A stretch of DNA of 61,725 bases from an uncultured Balneola sp. Lineage in GTDB: Bacteria; Bacteroidota; Rhodothermia; Balneolales; Balneolaceae. The notes beneath the pieces are model-generated. The model was not told the DNA's origin. It saw only the letters and a program-made list of their open reading frames with translations, and searched no databases. The DNA lies in contig CABZWK010000012.1 in assembly GCA_902529365.1 (NCBI GenBank), forward strand, positions 1 to 61,725, in the 5' to 3' direction. The position numbers and the translations under genes are program-made. Shown piece by piece: positions 27,555-36,546 of the stretch (positions are counted from its first letter, which is position 1; the number at the start of each line of letters is the position of its first letter).

Positions 27555-28748
27555 TTATTCTTTAAGAGAGGTTGAAAATTGTTCAATAAAGGGCATTATA
27601 AGAATCCACCCGATAGAGCCTATACCCGAAAGCATGATGAACACAATTAGTATCATAGCTCCTGAAGTTTCGTCGTTTATAGGAACTTGAACTGGTTCTA
27701 AGGTTTTGAATGCTGGAGTGGTTTCCTGAACTTTCAACTTGGCCTCTTCGTATTGCTGGGTCAAACTATTGTATAAGTTAAATGCAATTTGGTACTCAGA
27801 GTTAAGTCGCTGCTCGTCGGTTTGAGCACGAGCCGAAAGGTTGCCTTGGTTGCTATCACGAAACTCAGCTAAGGCCAATTGGGCCGCTTCGAAACGTACT
27901 TCGGCAGTAGCGAGCTGCCCTTCCACGAACGTTAAATCCCGCAATACTTTCTCCGTGCGGTACTCGGTTATGTATTCGGTTAGTTCTCGAATGGTGTACT
28001 CGGTCACCGCTGCGGCAGCTACGTTATCGGGTAAGGTTACCGTTACCGATACAATGCCGGATTCTTCGTCCAGTGAAGCTGATATTTTTCCGCGTAAGGT
28101 ATTGATAACTTCGAATTCCTCTTTGCTCAGATTCAACACCAAACTTTCCTCGGAGGACCCAGGTACACTGGTCATGAGTTCTTTTTTGGATAGTATGGCA
28201 CCTAGTATTTTCCCGGGGAGGCCAATGGTATATTCTGCAATAAAACCAAGAATACCAGCTGAATTGAGTTCGGTAAAATACTCAAACAAAGTTGCAGTGG
28301 TATCCAGATCCGAAAAGTAGAAAGGCTGCTGCATTAACTGCATCTGAAAATTGGTACTCTGAACAATGTTGGGATATAAATCAACCCGAATGGCGTTCGA
28401 GTTGCTGTTGTACGAACCACCACTTATTCCAAGAAGTCCGCCATATTGTCTTAACAAACTACTAGCTCCACCCTGGCTTTCGGTGCTGTACTCCGGCATT
28501 AGAGTACTGGTGCTTTTGTATTCTTTAGGACTAAGCAGTGCGACGATTACGCCTAGGAAAGCGCCGATGCCCACGACTTTTAAAATAAACATGCGCTTAT
28601 TCCAAATGGTTTTAGCCAGCTCGAGAAGATCTATTTCGTGTTCGTCGTATTGATACCCGTAATCGGCCGGAACTATTTTGTACTCTTGGGGCAGCGCTAT
28701 GGGTGTCTGTTGCTCAGGATTTGGATTGTCTTTTTTATTATTTGCCAT
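27555..28748 (-). CDS. Wzz-family chain-length determinant (polysaccharide co-polymerase)
   Basis: 397 residues. A cytoplasmic N-terminus carries YDEHEIDLLELAKTIWNKR, leading to transmembrane helix 1 (about 53-72). The family region LLSPKEYKSTSTLMPE follows, then a long coiled-coil periplasmic part (about 250-345) with a GNVR-like ending, and a second helix (about 365-385). No Wzc tyrosine-kinase domain is fused. It is the first gene of the apparent minus-strand operon and has a TATATTTG promoter-like box 15 bp upstream. It likely sets glycan chain length and docks with the SLBB export protein encoded next. Confidence 0.88.
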   Translation of the reverse strand: MANNKKDNPNPEQQTPIALPQEYKIVPADYGYQYDEHEIDLLELAKTIWNKRMFILKVVGIGAFLGVIVALLSPKEYKSTSTLMPEYSTESQGGASSLLRQYGGLLGISGGSYNSNSNAIRVDLYPNIVQSTNFQMQLMQQPFYFSDLDTTATLFEYFTELNSAGILGFIAEYTIGLPGKILGAILSKKELMTSVPGSSEESLVLNLSKEEFEVINTLRGKISASLDEESGIVSVTVTLPDNVAAAAVTEYTIRELTEYITEYRTEKVLRDLTFVEGQLATAEVRFEAAQLALAEFRDSNQGNLSARAQTDEQRLNSEYQIAFNLYNSLTQQYEEAKLKVQETTPAFKTLEPVQVPINDETSGAMILIVFIMLSGIGSIGWILIMPFIEQFSTSLKE

Positions 28749-29061
28749 ACCTATAATTTACCCAAATATACTAATAAATGGTATTTAGTATAGCTTGATA
28801 TTAAAGCACCAAATAGCCCCTACCATCTTTGCAGTATCTGAGCCTTAATTTCCCTCTTAATAGGCCCTAAAACTTGAGTGGGCCCGGAGCCAATGGCTGA
28901 CTGACCAGGATATTCGGCCTGGCGCGAAACTTGGCTCAAGGCTTAGTGTGAGGCTCAAAACGATAAAGAATACCCAGACTACGAGTCTTTTTTTCATTCG
29001 ATTCTTGTATATTTTGGGAGCCTTGTAAGAGCGAAATGAGAATTCATTGTTGAAGCAAAGC
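28749..29061. other. Divergent intergenic region between wzz and porD
   Basis: 313 bp between divergently transcribed genes. It holds the TATATTTG box for wzz at its left end. A small hairpin-capable AGCC/GGCT pair lies near 28890. A 46-codon minus-strand frame (28857-28997) starts like a signal peptide, but I could not support it as a gene. No convincing porD promoter was seen. Confidence 0.5.
28763..28770 (-). promoter_or_regulatory. Bacteroidota-type -7 box for the polysaccharide/exosortase operon
   Basis: Reading the minus strand, TATATTTG matches the TAnnTTTG -7 consensus of Bacteroidota promoters. It lies 15 bp before the wzz ATG, giving a very short leader. No clear TTTG -33 element is visible. 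The same octamer occurs before metK. Confidence 0.5.
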
Positions 29062-30024
29062 ATGATTACGTTGCAAAAGCGATGTGATAAACAGAAACAC
29101 CCAAACCCAATTCTTTACGTGAACTGCCGGAAATTATTTTTAGCCGCTACGATAGCCCTTCTTTGGGGGCCTGGCCAGACCTTTGCGCAGGAGTTTAGCT
29201 GCTCGGTCAATATTAATGATGAGCAGTTAGATGGGACCTCCTACGATTATGTGAAACAGACCTTAGCTACTGAGCTCACCGCCTATATTAATGAATACCG
29301 GTGGACGGAAATGGAGGTGCTCGAGCATGAGCGAATCAATTGTCAGATAAGCATCGTATTAAAATCAGCCAGTACGGATTATACCTATTCGGCAGAAGCA
29401 GTGATTTCTGCGAGGCGACCGATATATGGGACTATGCAGGAGACCACTTCCATTATTTTGAGCGATCAGGCATGGCAATTTTTCTATCCTGAGGGTCGTA
29501 GTTTGGTGCATGATGAGCTTAGTTTTGAAGCGCTGACTAGCTTTGTCGATTATTATGCTTATCTGATGTTAGGGTTTGATTTTGATAGTTTTGCCGAGCT
29601 GGGAGGCAATGAATATTTTGCCAAGGCTCAGGATGTGGTGGATTTGGCGCAGAGCAGCAGTGCGATTGGTTGGGCACGCTCGTCCAATAACCGCCGAAAC
29701 CGTTTCACCCTGGTGGCCGATATGATGAATTCCAGCTATGATGACTTGCGACGGGCTTATTATCAGTATCATCGAGAGGCTTTAGACGGCTTTACCCGGA
29801 ATCCAGACCAAGCCAGGCAGGCCGGCTTAGAGGCTTTAGAGCTTATTCAAACCACCAAGCGCCGTTCTACCAGTAATTTTTTATTTGACTTATTTTTTGA
29901 TTCTAAGTCGCGCGAGATAGCTGCCTTGTTTATAGATGCGGAGAGCCCCACCCGCCTAGCAGCCTATACCATTTTGAGTGAAACCGACCAGGCTCACCTG
30001 AGCGATTACAAGAATTTGCAGTAG
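29062..30024 (+). CDS. porD: Type IX secretion accessory protein PorD (DUF4835 family)
   Basis: 320 residues from the ATG at 29062 (TTG at 29047 possible). The N-terminus has a hydrophobic signal (FLAATIALLWGPGQTFAQ), and the mature part starts EFSCSVNINDEQL. The pattern is DUF4835: an antiparallel N-terminal domain, RPIYGTMQETTSIILSDQ, FYAY-like YYAYLMLGFDFDSF, then a helical half. DUF4835 was named PorD in type IX secretion and gliding systems. Its distance from porU/porV (20 kb) is normal because T9SS genes are scattered. It stands alone, divergent from the polysaccharide operon and convergent with ahcY across a terminator. Confidence 0.85.
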   Translation: MITLQKRCDKQKHPNPILYVNCRKLFLAATIALLWGPGQTFAQEFSCSVNINDEQLDGTSYDYVKQTLATELTAYINEYRWTEMEVLEHERINCQISIVLKSASTDYTYSAEAVISARRPIYGTMQETTSIILSDQAWQFFYPEGRSLVHDELSFEALTSFVDYYAYLMLGFDFDSFAELGGNEYFAKAQDVVDLAQSSSAIGWARSSNNRRNRFTLVADMMNSSYDDLRRAYYQYHREALDGFTRNPDQARQAGLEALELIQTTKRRSTSNFLFDLFFDSKSREIAALFIDAESPTRLAAYTILSETDQAHLSDYKNLQ

Positions 30025-30045
30025 CATTTGGTGGTGTTACTACCA

Positions 30046-30079
30046 TAAAAAAAGGGTGACAACCATTGGCTATCACCCT
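30046..30079 (-). terminator. Intrinsic terminator after ahcY
   Basis: Inverted repeat AGGGTGA (30053-30059) and TCACCCT (30073-30079) with a 13-base loop. On the minus strand it is followed by seven T residues (plus-strand A run at 30047-30053). It sits 27 bp past the ahcY stop. On the plus strand it may also end porD transcripts, but with a weaker T run. Confidence 0.8.
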
Positions 30080-30105
30080 CTTATATTCGTTATCGGCACC
30101 TAAAT

Positions 30106-31428
30106 TTAGTATCGATAATAATCTGGTTTGTAAGGGCCTTCAACCGTAACACCAATGTATTCCGCTTGGTCATTTTTAAGCTCGGTTAATTCCGCACCTA
30201 AGCGATTGAGGTGTAGTTTGGCTACTTTCTCATCCAAGTGCTTTGGTAACATGTACACCTGGTTTTCATAGTTATCACTATGTAGCCATAGCTCTATTTG
30301 GGCGAGAGTTTGGTTGGTAAATGAGTTACTCATGACAAAACTTGGGTGCCCTGTCGCGCAGCCTAAGTTAACCAATCGACCTTCAGCAAGAACAATTATG
30401 TCTTTACCTTCTAACGTGTATTTGTCTACCTGTGGTTTAATCTCAACTTTGGTATCGCCGTAACTACCATTAAGCCATGCCATATCGATTTCGTTATCGA
30501 AGTGACCAATGTTGCAAACGATTACTTTATCTCGCATAGAACGGAAATGCTCTTCACGAATAATGTCTTTGTTTCCGGTTGCAGTAATTACGACATCTGC
30601 AGTTTCTACAACGTTTTCGAGTACTTTAACCTCAAAACCATCCATACATGCTTGTAATGCGCAAATTGGATCAATCTCAGTGACTGTTACTATTGCACCT
30701 GCACCTCGAAAAGATGCTGCGGTTCCTTTTCCTACGTCTCCATATCCTGCTACTACTACTTTTTTACCTGCTAGCATGACATCGGTTGCTCGGCGTACAG
30801 CATCTACCGCACTTTCTTTACACCCATATTTGTTGTCAAATTTAGCTTTCGTTACAGAATCATTTACGTTGATGGCTGGCATGGATAGTGTACCTTTATT
30901 CATACGCTCATATAAACGATGTACCCCAGTAGTTGTTTCTTCAGACAATCCTTTGATGCCTGCAACTAGTTCTGGGAACTGGTCTAATACCATGTTCGTC
31001 AAGTCACCACCGTCATCTAGAATCATGTTTAAAGGTTCACAATCCTCACCAAAGAATAGTGTTTGCTCGATACACCAATTGAATTCTTCTTCATTCATTC
31101 CTTTCCAGGCATAAACCGGTATTCCGGCAGCAGCAATGGCAGCAGCAGCATGGTCTTGAGTTGAGAATATGTTACATGAACTCCAGGTCACATCGGCGCC
31201 TAATTCTACCAATGTTTCGATAAGTACAGCCGTTTGAATGGTCATGTGTAAACAACCAGCAATACGAGCACCCTTTAGAGGTTTTGAGTTTCCGTATTCC
31301 TCACGTAAAGCCATAAGCCCTGGCATTTCTGCCTCAGCTAGCTCAATTTCTTTTCTTCCCCAATCGGCTAAAGCGATGTCTTTAACTTTGAAGGGTACGT
31401 ATGTTGTGGTGTTGGTAGTAATCATCAT
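30106..31428 (-). CDS. ahcY: Adenosylhomocysteinase
   Basis: 440 residues, typical length. It has the N-terminal substrate domain with [16 protein letters not shown], the NAD-binding [15 protein letters not shown], and the C-terminal [14 protein letters not shown] and PKHLDEKVA motifs ending KPDYYRY. It hydrolyses S-adenosylhomocysteine to adenosine and homocysteine, removing the inhibitor of methyltransferases. The start overlaps the metK stop by 4 bp (ATGA), so the two enzymes of the methyl cycle are translationally coupled. A second ATG one codon in is equally possible. Cytoplasmic. Confidence 0.97.
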   Translation of the reverse strand: MMITTNTTTYVPFKVKDIALADWGRKEIELAEAEMPGLMALREEYGNSKPLKGARIAGCLHMTIQTAVLIETLVELGADVTWSSCNIFSTQDHAAAAIAAAGIPVYAWKGMNEEEFNWCIEQTLFFGEDCEPLNMILDDGGDLTNMVLDQFPELVAGIKGLSEETTTGVHRLYERMNKGTLSMPAINVNDSVTKAKFDNKYGCKESAVDAVRRATDVMLAGKKVVVAGYGDVGKGTAASFRGAGAIVTVTEIDPICALQACMDGFEVKVLENVVETADVVITATGNKDIIREEHFRSMRDKVIVCNIGHFDNEIDMAWLNGSYGDTKVEIKPQVDKYTLEGKDIIVLAEGRLVNLGCATGHPSFVMSNSFTNQTLAQIELWLHSDNYENQVYMLPKHLDEKVAKLHLNRLGAELTELKNDQAEYIGVTVEGPYKPDYYRY

Positions 31429-32687
31429 GATGTAAGGTTGAATAGTGATTTAAAGGTTTCTACTAGATCTAACTTCTCCCACGTAAATAACTCGATTTCT
31501 TTTTGAACCTGACCGTTATAAGGAGATTCAAAGTATTTTGTAATCGTTTGAGGTGTTCTCCCCATGTGTCCGTATGCTGCTGTTTCCAAATAAATAGGAT
31601 TTCGCAACTTTAGACGCTGTTCAATCTGGTATGGGGTTAATGATAAATTTTCTTTTATCGTTCGTGCTATTTGGCTGTCAGATAACTCTACTTTTGAGGA
31701 ACCATAGGTATCTACAAATAATGAGGTGGGTTCGGCTACCCCAATTGCATAGGAAATTTGAACTAACGCCTGATCGCAAACGCCAGCCGCTACTAAATTT
31801 TTTGCGATATGTCTGGTGGCATAAGCTGCTGAGCGATCAACTTTGGATGGATCTTTTCCAGAAAAAGCACCACCGCCATGTGCTCCTTTTCCTCCATAGG
31901 TATCGACGATAATTTTTCGACCCGTTAATCCGGTATCCCCATGAGGTCCACCGATTACAAACTTACCCGTTGGATTCACATGATAGGTGATGTCACCGTC
32001 AAATAATTTTTGGACATATTCGGGATAATGTGCCTTTACTCTGGGAACAATGTGTGTGATAATATCGGCCTTAATCTGTGCCAACATTTTTTCATTATTA
32101 TTGTCGAAGGCGTCATGTTGTGTAGATACTACTATAGTATCTATTTTGATAGGTACATGGTCATCGCTGTATTCAATGGTAACTTGAGACTTCGCATCTG
32201 GGCGTAAATATGTGAGACCATGTTCACTTCTACGCTCAATGGCCAATTCTTGTAAAATCTTATGCGAAATATCTAGTGCCAACGGCATATAGTTATCGGT
32301 CTCGTTAGTCGCATACCCAAACATCATTCCTTGGTCACCAGCACCTTGCTCCTCTGGCTTAGCGCGTTCAACACCCTGATTAATATCTTGAGATTGTTCA
32401 TGTATTAAGGAAATAACTCCACATGAATCCCCATTAAACTGATATTCTGCTTTGGTGTACCCAATTTTGTTCACCACATCTCTGGCCACCTGCTGTAGAT
32501 CCACATAAGTATCACTCTTCACTTCACCTGCTAGAACGATTTGACCTGTAGTTACCAGGGTTTCACATGCTACTTTTGAGCCTGGGTCAAAAGCTAAAAA
32601 ATTATCTAGCAAAGCATCGCTGATTTGATCAGAAACTTTATCGGGATGTCCTTCACTCACCGATTCAGATGTAAAATAGTAAGACAT
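31425..32687 (-). CDS. metK: S-adenosylmethionine synthetase
   Basis: 420 residues starting [20 protein letters not shown], the canonical MetK N-terminus. The ATP/methionine motifs [28 protein letters not shown] and [20 protein letters not shown] are present. It makes S-adenosylmethionine from methionine and ATP. It forms an operon with ahcY downstream. Only about 20 bp separate the likely transcription start from the ATG, which leaves no room for a SAM riboswitch in the leader. Confidence 0.98.
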   Translation of the reverse strand: MSYYFTSESVSEGHPDKVSDQISDALLDNFLAFDPGSKVACETLVTTGQIVLAGEVKSDTYVDLQQVARDVVNKIGYTKAEYQFNGDSCGVISLIHEQSQDINQGVERAKPEEQGAGDQGMMFGYATNETDNYMPLALDISHKILQELAIERRSEHGLTYLRPDAKSQVTIEYSDDHVPIKIDTIVVSTQHDAFDNNNEKMLAQIKADIITHIVPRVKAHYPEYVQKLFDGDITYHVNPTGKFVIGGPHGDTGLTGRKIIVDTYGGKGAHGGGAFSGKDPSKVDRSAAYATRHIAKNLVAAGVCDQALVQISYAIGVAEPTSLFVDTYGSSKVELSDSQIARTIKENLSLTPYQIEQRLKLRNPIYLETAAYGHMGRTPQTITKYFESPYNGQVQKEIELFTWEKLDLVETFKSLFNLTS

Positions 32688-32712
32688 ATACCATAATTAA
32701 TTAAGAAAAGTT

Positions 32713-32720
32713 CAAATATA
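32713..32720 (-). promoter_or_regulatory. Bacteroidota-type -7 box for metK-ahcY
   Basis: Minus-strand TATATTTG matches TAnnTTTG and ends 25 bp before the metK ATG. A -33 TTTG is not clear. Identical octamer to the one before wzz. Confidence 0.5.
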
Positions 32721-32910
32721 ACATTTTTTATTGAATTAAGAGTGTTGTATTTGTTCGGTATAGCTTTGTGAATCTTGGTTTAATTCATTTAAACGATTTT
32801 TTTGAAAATCTTTTGAACTGCAGCGTCATTTTTCTGGAATCTAAAGGCATTAATCTATTCATTTTGTATATTCTATCAAGTATAACTAAACTTCCCTAAA
32901 AACGAGCTAA

Positions 32911-32937
32911 TTCAACCAGAAAAGCGGTTTTCTTGAA
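32911..32937 (+). promoter_or_regulatory. Inverted repeat in the etfB leader
   Basis: AGAAAA (32918-32923), GCGG, TTTTCT (32928-32933) is a perfect 6-4-6 dyad, flanked by TTCA and TGAA that extend the symmetry across a small bulge. It lies 21 bp before the etfB start. It could be an operator or an RNA hairpin near the ribosome site; no regulator is identified. Confidence 0.35.
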
Positions 32938-32958
32938 CGGAATACAACAGATAGTGCT

Positions 32959-33741
32959 ATGAAAATTTTCGTAAGTGTTAAGATGGTGCCGGACGTGTCG
33001 GCCCCTATGCAAATTAAGAATGGCGAACTGATCATGGATGCCGATCGGGCTGTCCTAAATGCCTATGATGCCTCGGGAGTTGAGGAGGCATTAGTGCTCA
33101 AAGAAGCGGATGGCGGAGCCGTCATCGTGGTGAGTGTGGGTCCAGCCAAAGCAGCCGAAACCTTGAGGAAGGCCCTAGCCATGGGCGCCGACTCGGCGGT
33201 TCATATTACGACCGAGGGCGTGGAAGGTGCCGGTGAATTCGACTCTGACAGTTATGCAAAGATTTTAGCCGCCTATTATGGCGAGCAAGAATATGATACG
33301 CTATTTTTTGGCAAACAGTCTCAGGACACCGACGCCGGACTTACCGGAAGTATGGTGGCCGAATTACTGGGCATACCCTATGTATCAAATGCGGTAGGCA
33401 TTACCCGCGAAGCTGATGGCAGGTTTTTGGTGAAACGGCAAGGCGACAGCGGTCAAGAAATAGTGGATGCTGGGACCGGATGCTTGATCACCTGCTCCAA
33501 CGACATGAATGAACCACGCATTCCGAAGCTCAAAGGTATTATGGCCTCGAAGAAAAAACCTTTGGAAGTATTGACCTTGAGTGATCTTGGGGTGAATGCG
33601 GCCGATGTGCAACCCAAAACACAGATCACCGCCTATGTAGAAATCCCCGCTAGACAGGCTGGACAGAAATTTAGCGAGGGCGCCGCGGAAGATGCGGGCC
33701 GAGTAGCCGAACTCCTTGAACAAAATGACTTACTCTCATGA
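32959..33741 (+). CDS. etfB: Electron transfer flavoprotein, beta subunit
   Basis: 260 residues starting MKIFVSVKMVPDVS. The family regions MDADRAVLNAYDASGVEEAL, FFGKQSQDTDAGLTGSMVAE and the C-terminal PRIPKLKGIMASKKKP (ETF beta signature) are present. With EtfA it forms a soluble FAD/AMP heterodimer that accepts electrons from acyl-CoA dehydrogenases. It overlaps etfA by 4 bp. The four-gene set etfB-etfA-fixC-fixX is the Fix-type arrangement, so a quinone-reducing partner is encoded next door. Confidence 0.95.
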   Translation: MKIFVSVKMVPDVSAPMQIKNGELIMDADRAVLNAYDASGVEEALVLKEADGGAVIVVSVGPAKAAETLRKALAMGADSAVHITTEGVEGAGEFDSDSYAKILAAYYGEQEYDTLFFGKQSQDTDAGLTGSMVAELLGIPYVSNAVGITREADGRFLVKRQGDSGQEIVDAGTGCLITCSNDMNEPRIPKLKGIMASKKKPLEVLTLSDLGVNAADVQPKTQITAYVEIPARQAGQKFSEGAAEDAGRVAELLEQNDLLS

Positions 33742-34796
33742 TTTTTATACATCTACTTACGATTCAAGGTGGCGCCATCAAAAGAGCCTCATTAGAAGTA
33801 CTTGCGCGAGGGAGAGCTTTAGCCGATGCGCTCAACAACAACGGGCAAGAAGTCGAACTTCATACGGTGGTTTGCTCCCCGGAGGTAGCGGATTGGGACG
33901 AGGCTAAATGGGCCGCTGAGCTAGGTGCCTACGGCGTGGATAGAGTATGGTCAGCCACCGATGAATCGTTCAAAGAGCATAATAACCAAGCTTTGCTTGC
34001 AGCGGTGCAAACAGCCCATGCCCAAGCTACCGACCAAGCAGCGAAACCCAGCCTGGTGGCGATGGCCTCCACCGAGGGCGTGAAAGATATTTTAGGGGCC
34101 TTATCGGCGCGATTGGGCGCGAGTGTGGTTGCCGATGTTTCAGAGTTTGGGGTAGTTGCAGAGGGTGATGGACTGCACTTAACCGCCATTCGTCCGGTGA
34201 TGGCTTCCAAAGCCCAAACCCAAGTGCAAACCACGGCGAAGCATGTGATGGTTTCGGTGCGCTCAGGCTCTTACGGAATTTTGGAAGAAGCCAGAGGTCA
34301 AGAAGGAGGCACACCGAACCATGAACCCATAAAAATAGAGCTCATAAAAATAGAACAGGGAGATTCGAAATTGCAGACGCAGATCCGAGAAATCATAACT
34401 GCTGCGGCAGATATCATCGACCTAAATGAGGCCGAAACCATTGTAGCGGCCGGCCGAGGGGTTAAAGACGAGACCGCCAAAGCCTTAATAGCGGAATTGG
34501 CGCAGTGTTTGAATGCGGGCATCGGAGCTTCTCGAGCCTTAACTGAAGCAGGCATTTATGACCCAAGTGTTCAAATCGGGCAAACCGGAAAGGTTGTCGC
34601 ACCACAGTTATACATAGCGGTGGGGATCTCAGGGGCCATTCAACATGTGGCGGGCATCACCAATACGAAGGTCATCGTAGCGGTAAACAAAGACGCGGAT
34701 GCGCCTATTTTCGAAGTGGCCAACTACGGAATAGTTGGGGATTTATACGAGGTACTACCTGCGTTCATCGCCGAAATCAAACGTTTAAAAGGATAG
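33738..34796 (+). CDS. etfA: Electron transfer flavoprotein, alpha subunit
   Basis: 352 residues. The C-terminal FAD-binding domain is clear: VAAGRGVKDE, IGASRALTEAGIYD, QIGQTGKVVAPQLYIAVGISGAIQHVAG and INKD-like VAVNKDADAPIFEVANYGIVGD. It pairs with EtfB, whose stop overlaps the ATG by 4 bp. The fixC start follows 1 bp after its stop. A short insert near residues 184-210 between the two domains reads like a flexible Glu/Lys/Ile linker. Confidence 0.95.
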   Translation: MIFIHLLTIQGGAIKRASLEVLARGRALADALNNNGQEVELHTVVCSPEVADWDEAKWAAELGAYGVDRVWSATDESFKEHNNQALLAAVQTAHAQATDQAAKPSLVAMASTEGVKDILGALSARLGASVVADVSEFGVVAEGDGLHLTAIRPVMASKAQTQVQTTAKHVMVSVRSGSYGILEEARGQEGGTPNHEPIKIELIKIEQGDSKLQTQIREIITAAADIIDLNEAETIVAAGRGVKDETAKALIAELAQCLNAGIGASRALTEAGIYDPSVQIGQTGKVVAPQLYIAVGISGAIQHVAGITNTKVIVAVNKDADAPIFEVANYGIVGDLYEVLPAFIAEIKRLKG

Positions 34797-34797
34797 C

Positions 34798-36126
34798 ATG
34801 GAAGAGGAAGCTTTCGACGCGATTGTTATTGGAGGTGGAGTGGCAGGTATGTCGGCGGCCATGACCTTGGCGCGTGCGAATATGAAGTTTTTGTTGGTGG
34901 AACGGGGCGAGTTTGCCGGCGCCAAAAATGTGTCGGGCGGCGTGCTCTGGGGTAGTGATTTGGCGAAGTTGGTCCCTCAGTACTGGGAAGAGGAAGACGG
35001 TGGCTGGGAGCGATTTGTGAATCATCGCCGGCTCAGCTTAATGGATGAACAGTCGGCCTTCACCCTCGATTTTAAATCGAGCCACTGGAATCAGCCTCCC
35101 TATACTGGAGTAGTCGTGCTTCGTGCGCGCTTCGACAACTGGTTGGCGGGAAAGGTGCAGGAAGCTATCTATGCGAGTGATTATGCCGAGGAATCCTTTA
35201 TTGCCACCGACATCAAGGTGGATCAGGTGCTTATGGAGGGTGGTCGTGCAGTTGGGATTAAAACAGGAGATGAGGAGTTTTATGCCAAGGTGATGATCAT
35301 AGCCGAGGGGGTGAACAATTTGCTCACGCGACAAGTGGGGCTTCAAACCGAATATGTTCCCGCCGATCATATGCTCACGGGGATCAAAGAGATTATTCGC
35401 TTCGATCAACAGCGTTTAGAAGACCGTTTTCAACTTCAGGGACGTTCTGGAATGAGCAACGAATTTGTAGGCTGGGCGACTGATGGCGTGGAAGGGGGTG
35501 GATTTTTGTACACCAACAAGGATACCTTGTCGGTAGGTTTGGTGCTAAGCATTGTCGATTTGAGAGCGCAAAAGAAATCTCCGCACGATATTTTAAGTCA
35601 TTTTAAAACCCACCCAGTTGTAGCCGATGCCATCGAGGGCGGTGAAGTGGTGGAATATTCGGCCCATGTGGTGTCTTCCGGAGATAAGCGAGCGATGCCG
35701 CGGGAAGTATATGCCGACGGAGTGTTGGTGGTAGGCGAGGCTGCGAATTTGTTGCTGAATGCGGGCAAAGCCATTCAAGGGATGGACTACGCCATGCGGT
35801 CTGGGATTTTAGCTGCGGAAACGGTGATGGAAGCCAAAGCTGCGGGTGATTTTTCGTTAGGGAAACTGGCCGATTATCGCAAAAAACTGGATGCCAGCTA
35901 CATTATGAAGAATATTAATGGGTTTCAGGATGCAGTACATGTATTGCATGATCCTATCATGCAGCATAAAGTCCCCAATATTCTGTGCGATTTTGGGCGG
36001 TTGTTCTTTAGTATCGACAACCAGCCTACAGCGAAATCTAAGGATATGATTTTAGACGCCGTTCGCAAGCATTCGAGCCTCTGGGAAATGGCAAAATTTG
36101 GATTTAAAGCAGGGAGGTCGTTATGA
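34798..36126 (+). CDS. fixC: FixC-type ETF:quinone oxidoreductase, flavoprotein subunit
   Basis: 442 residues. An N-terminal FAD dinucleotide-binding motif (AIVIGGGVAGMSAAMTLA) and the FixC/ETF-QO region GAKNVSGGVLWG identify it. GEAANLLLNAGKAIQGMDYAM is the second FAD motif. Length matches FixC, which lacks the C-terminal ferredoxin domain of mitochondrial ETF-QO (about 560 residues or more). The ferredoxin is supplied by fixX, overlapping by 4 bp. It should pass ETF electrons to menaquinone at the membrane surface. Confidence 0.93.
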   Translation: MEEEAFDAIVIGGGVAGMSAAMTLARANMKFLLVERGEFAGAKNVSGGVLWGSDLAKLVPQYWEEEDGGWERFVNHRRLSLMDEQSAFTLDFKSSHWNQPPYTGVVVLRARFDNWLAGKVQEAIYASDYAEESFIATDIKVDQVLMEGGRAVGIKTGDEEFYAKVMIIAEGVNNLLTRQVGLQTEYVPADHMLTGIKEIIRFDQQRLEDRFQLQGRSGMSNEFVGWATDGVEGGGFLYTNKDTLSVGLVLSIVDLRAQKKSPHDILSHFKTHPVVADAIEGGEVVEYSAHVVSSGDKRAMPREVYADGVLVVGEAANLLLNAGKAIQGMDYAMRSGILAAETVMEAKAAGDFSLGKLADYRKKLDASYIMKNINGFQDAVHVLHDPIMQHKVPNILCDFGRLFFSIDNQPTAKSKDMILDAVRKHSSLWEMAKFGFKAGRSL

Positions 36127-36419
36127 AATCACTAGCCGAACGACTAGGCTTGGTGGGATACCGCAACCAGAGCCGCAGTGAAATTAAGCCGCATATCGTG
36201 GTGGATACCGATATTTGCAACAGCAGCTGCCCACATAAGTGCACCACCTGGGTGTGCCCTGCTAATTGCTACACGATGGACGAAAACCAAAAGGTGCATT
36301 TTCAGGTCGAGGACTGCATCGAGTGCGGCACCTGCATGTACGCCTGTAATCAAGGCGCCGTGGATTGGAATTATCCAGATCCTGAAATTGGTCGCGGGGT
36401 TAACTGGAATTTCGGTTAG
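36123..36419 (+). CDS. fixX: FixX-type ferredoxin-like protein
   Basis: 98 residues with a cysteine pattern typical of FixX: CNSSCPHKCTTWVCPANCY followed by CIECGTCMYACNQGAVDW. The CxxCxxCxxxC set in the second part binds one [4Fe-4S] cluster; the first cysteine group is the degenerate site seen in FixX. It acts with FixC in electron transfer to quinone and overlaps it by 4 bp. It ends the cluster; 127 bp follow before the glutaryl-CoA dehydrogenase gene. Confidence 0.93.
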   Translation: MKSLAERLGLVGYRNQSRSEIKPHIVVDTDICNSSCPHKCTTWVCPANCYTMDENQKVHFQVEDCIECGTCMYACNQGAVDWNYPDPEIGRGVNWNFG

Positions 36420-36523
36420 AGTAGCGTTGGTTGACATAGAAAAAGATTTTGTGGTGCAGTCCAACATTTACCCATTTTTTTGCTACATTTATTAATAATA
36501 TTCATTGAAATATTAGACACCTA

Positions 36524-36540
36524 GTTGACTTAGAATCAAC
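36524..36540 (+). promoter_or_regulatory. Short dyad upstream of the acyl-CoA dehydrogenase gene
   Basis: GTTGA (36524-36528) and TCAAC (36536-36540) form a 5-7-5 inverted repeat ending 6 bp before the ATG. Possible operator; statistically weak. Confidence 0.25.
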
Positions 36541-36546
36541 GATATC

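Noticed and set aside
28857-28997. A 46-codon minus-strand frame that begins like a signal peptide (MKKRLVVWVFFIVLSL)
   Set aside because: The remainder has no recognisable domain, ends quickly, and there is no second line of support, so I did not call a gene.
32688-32958. Possible SAM riboswitch upstream of metK
   Set aside because: The likely promoter box lies only 25 bp before the ATG, leaving no room for an aptamer, and no conserved riboswitch core was visible.
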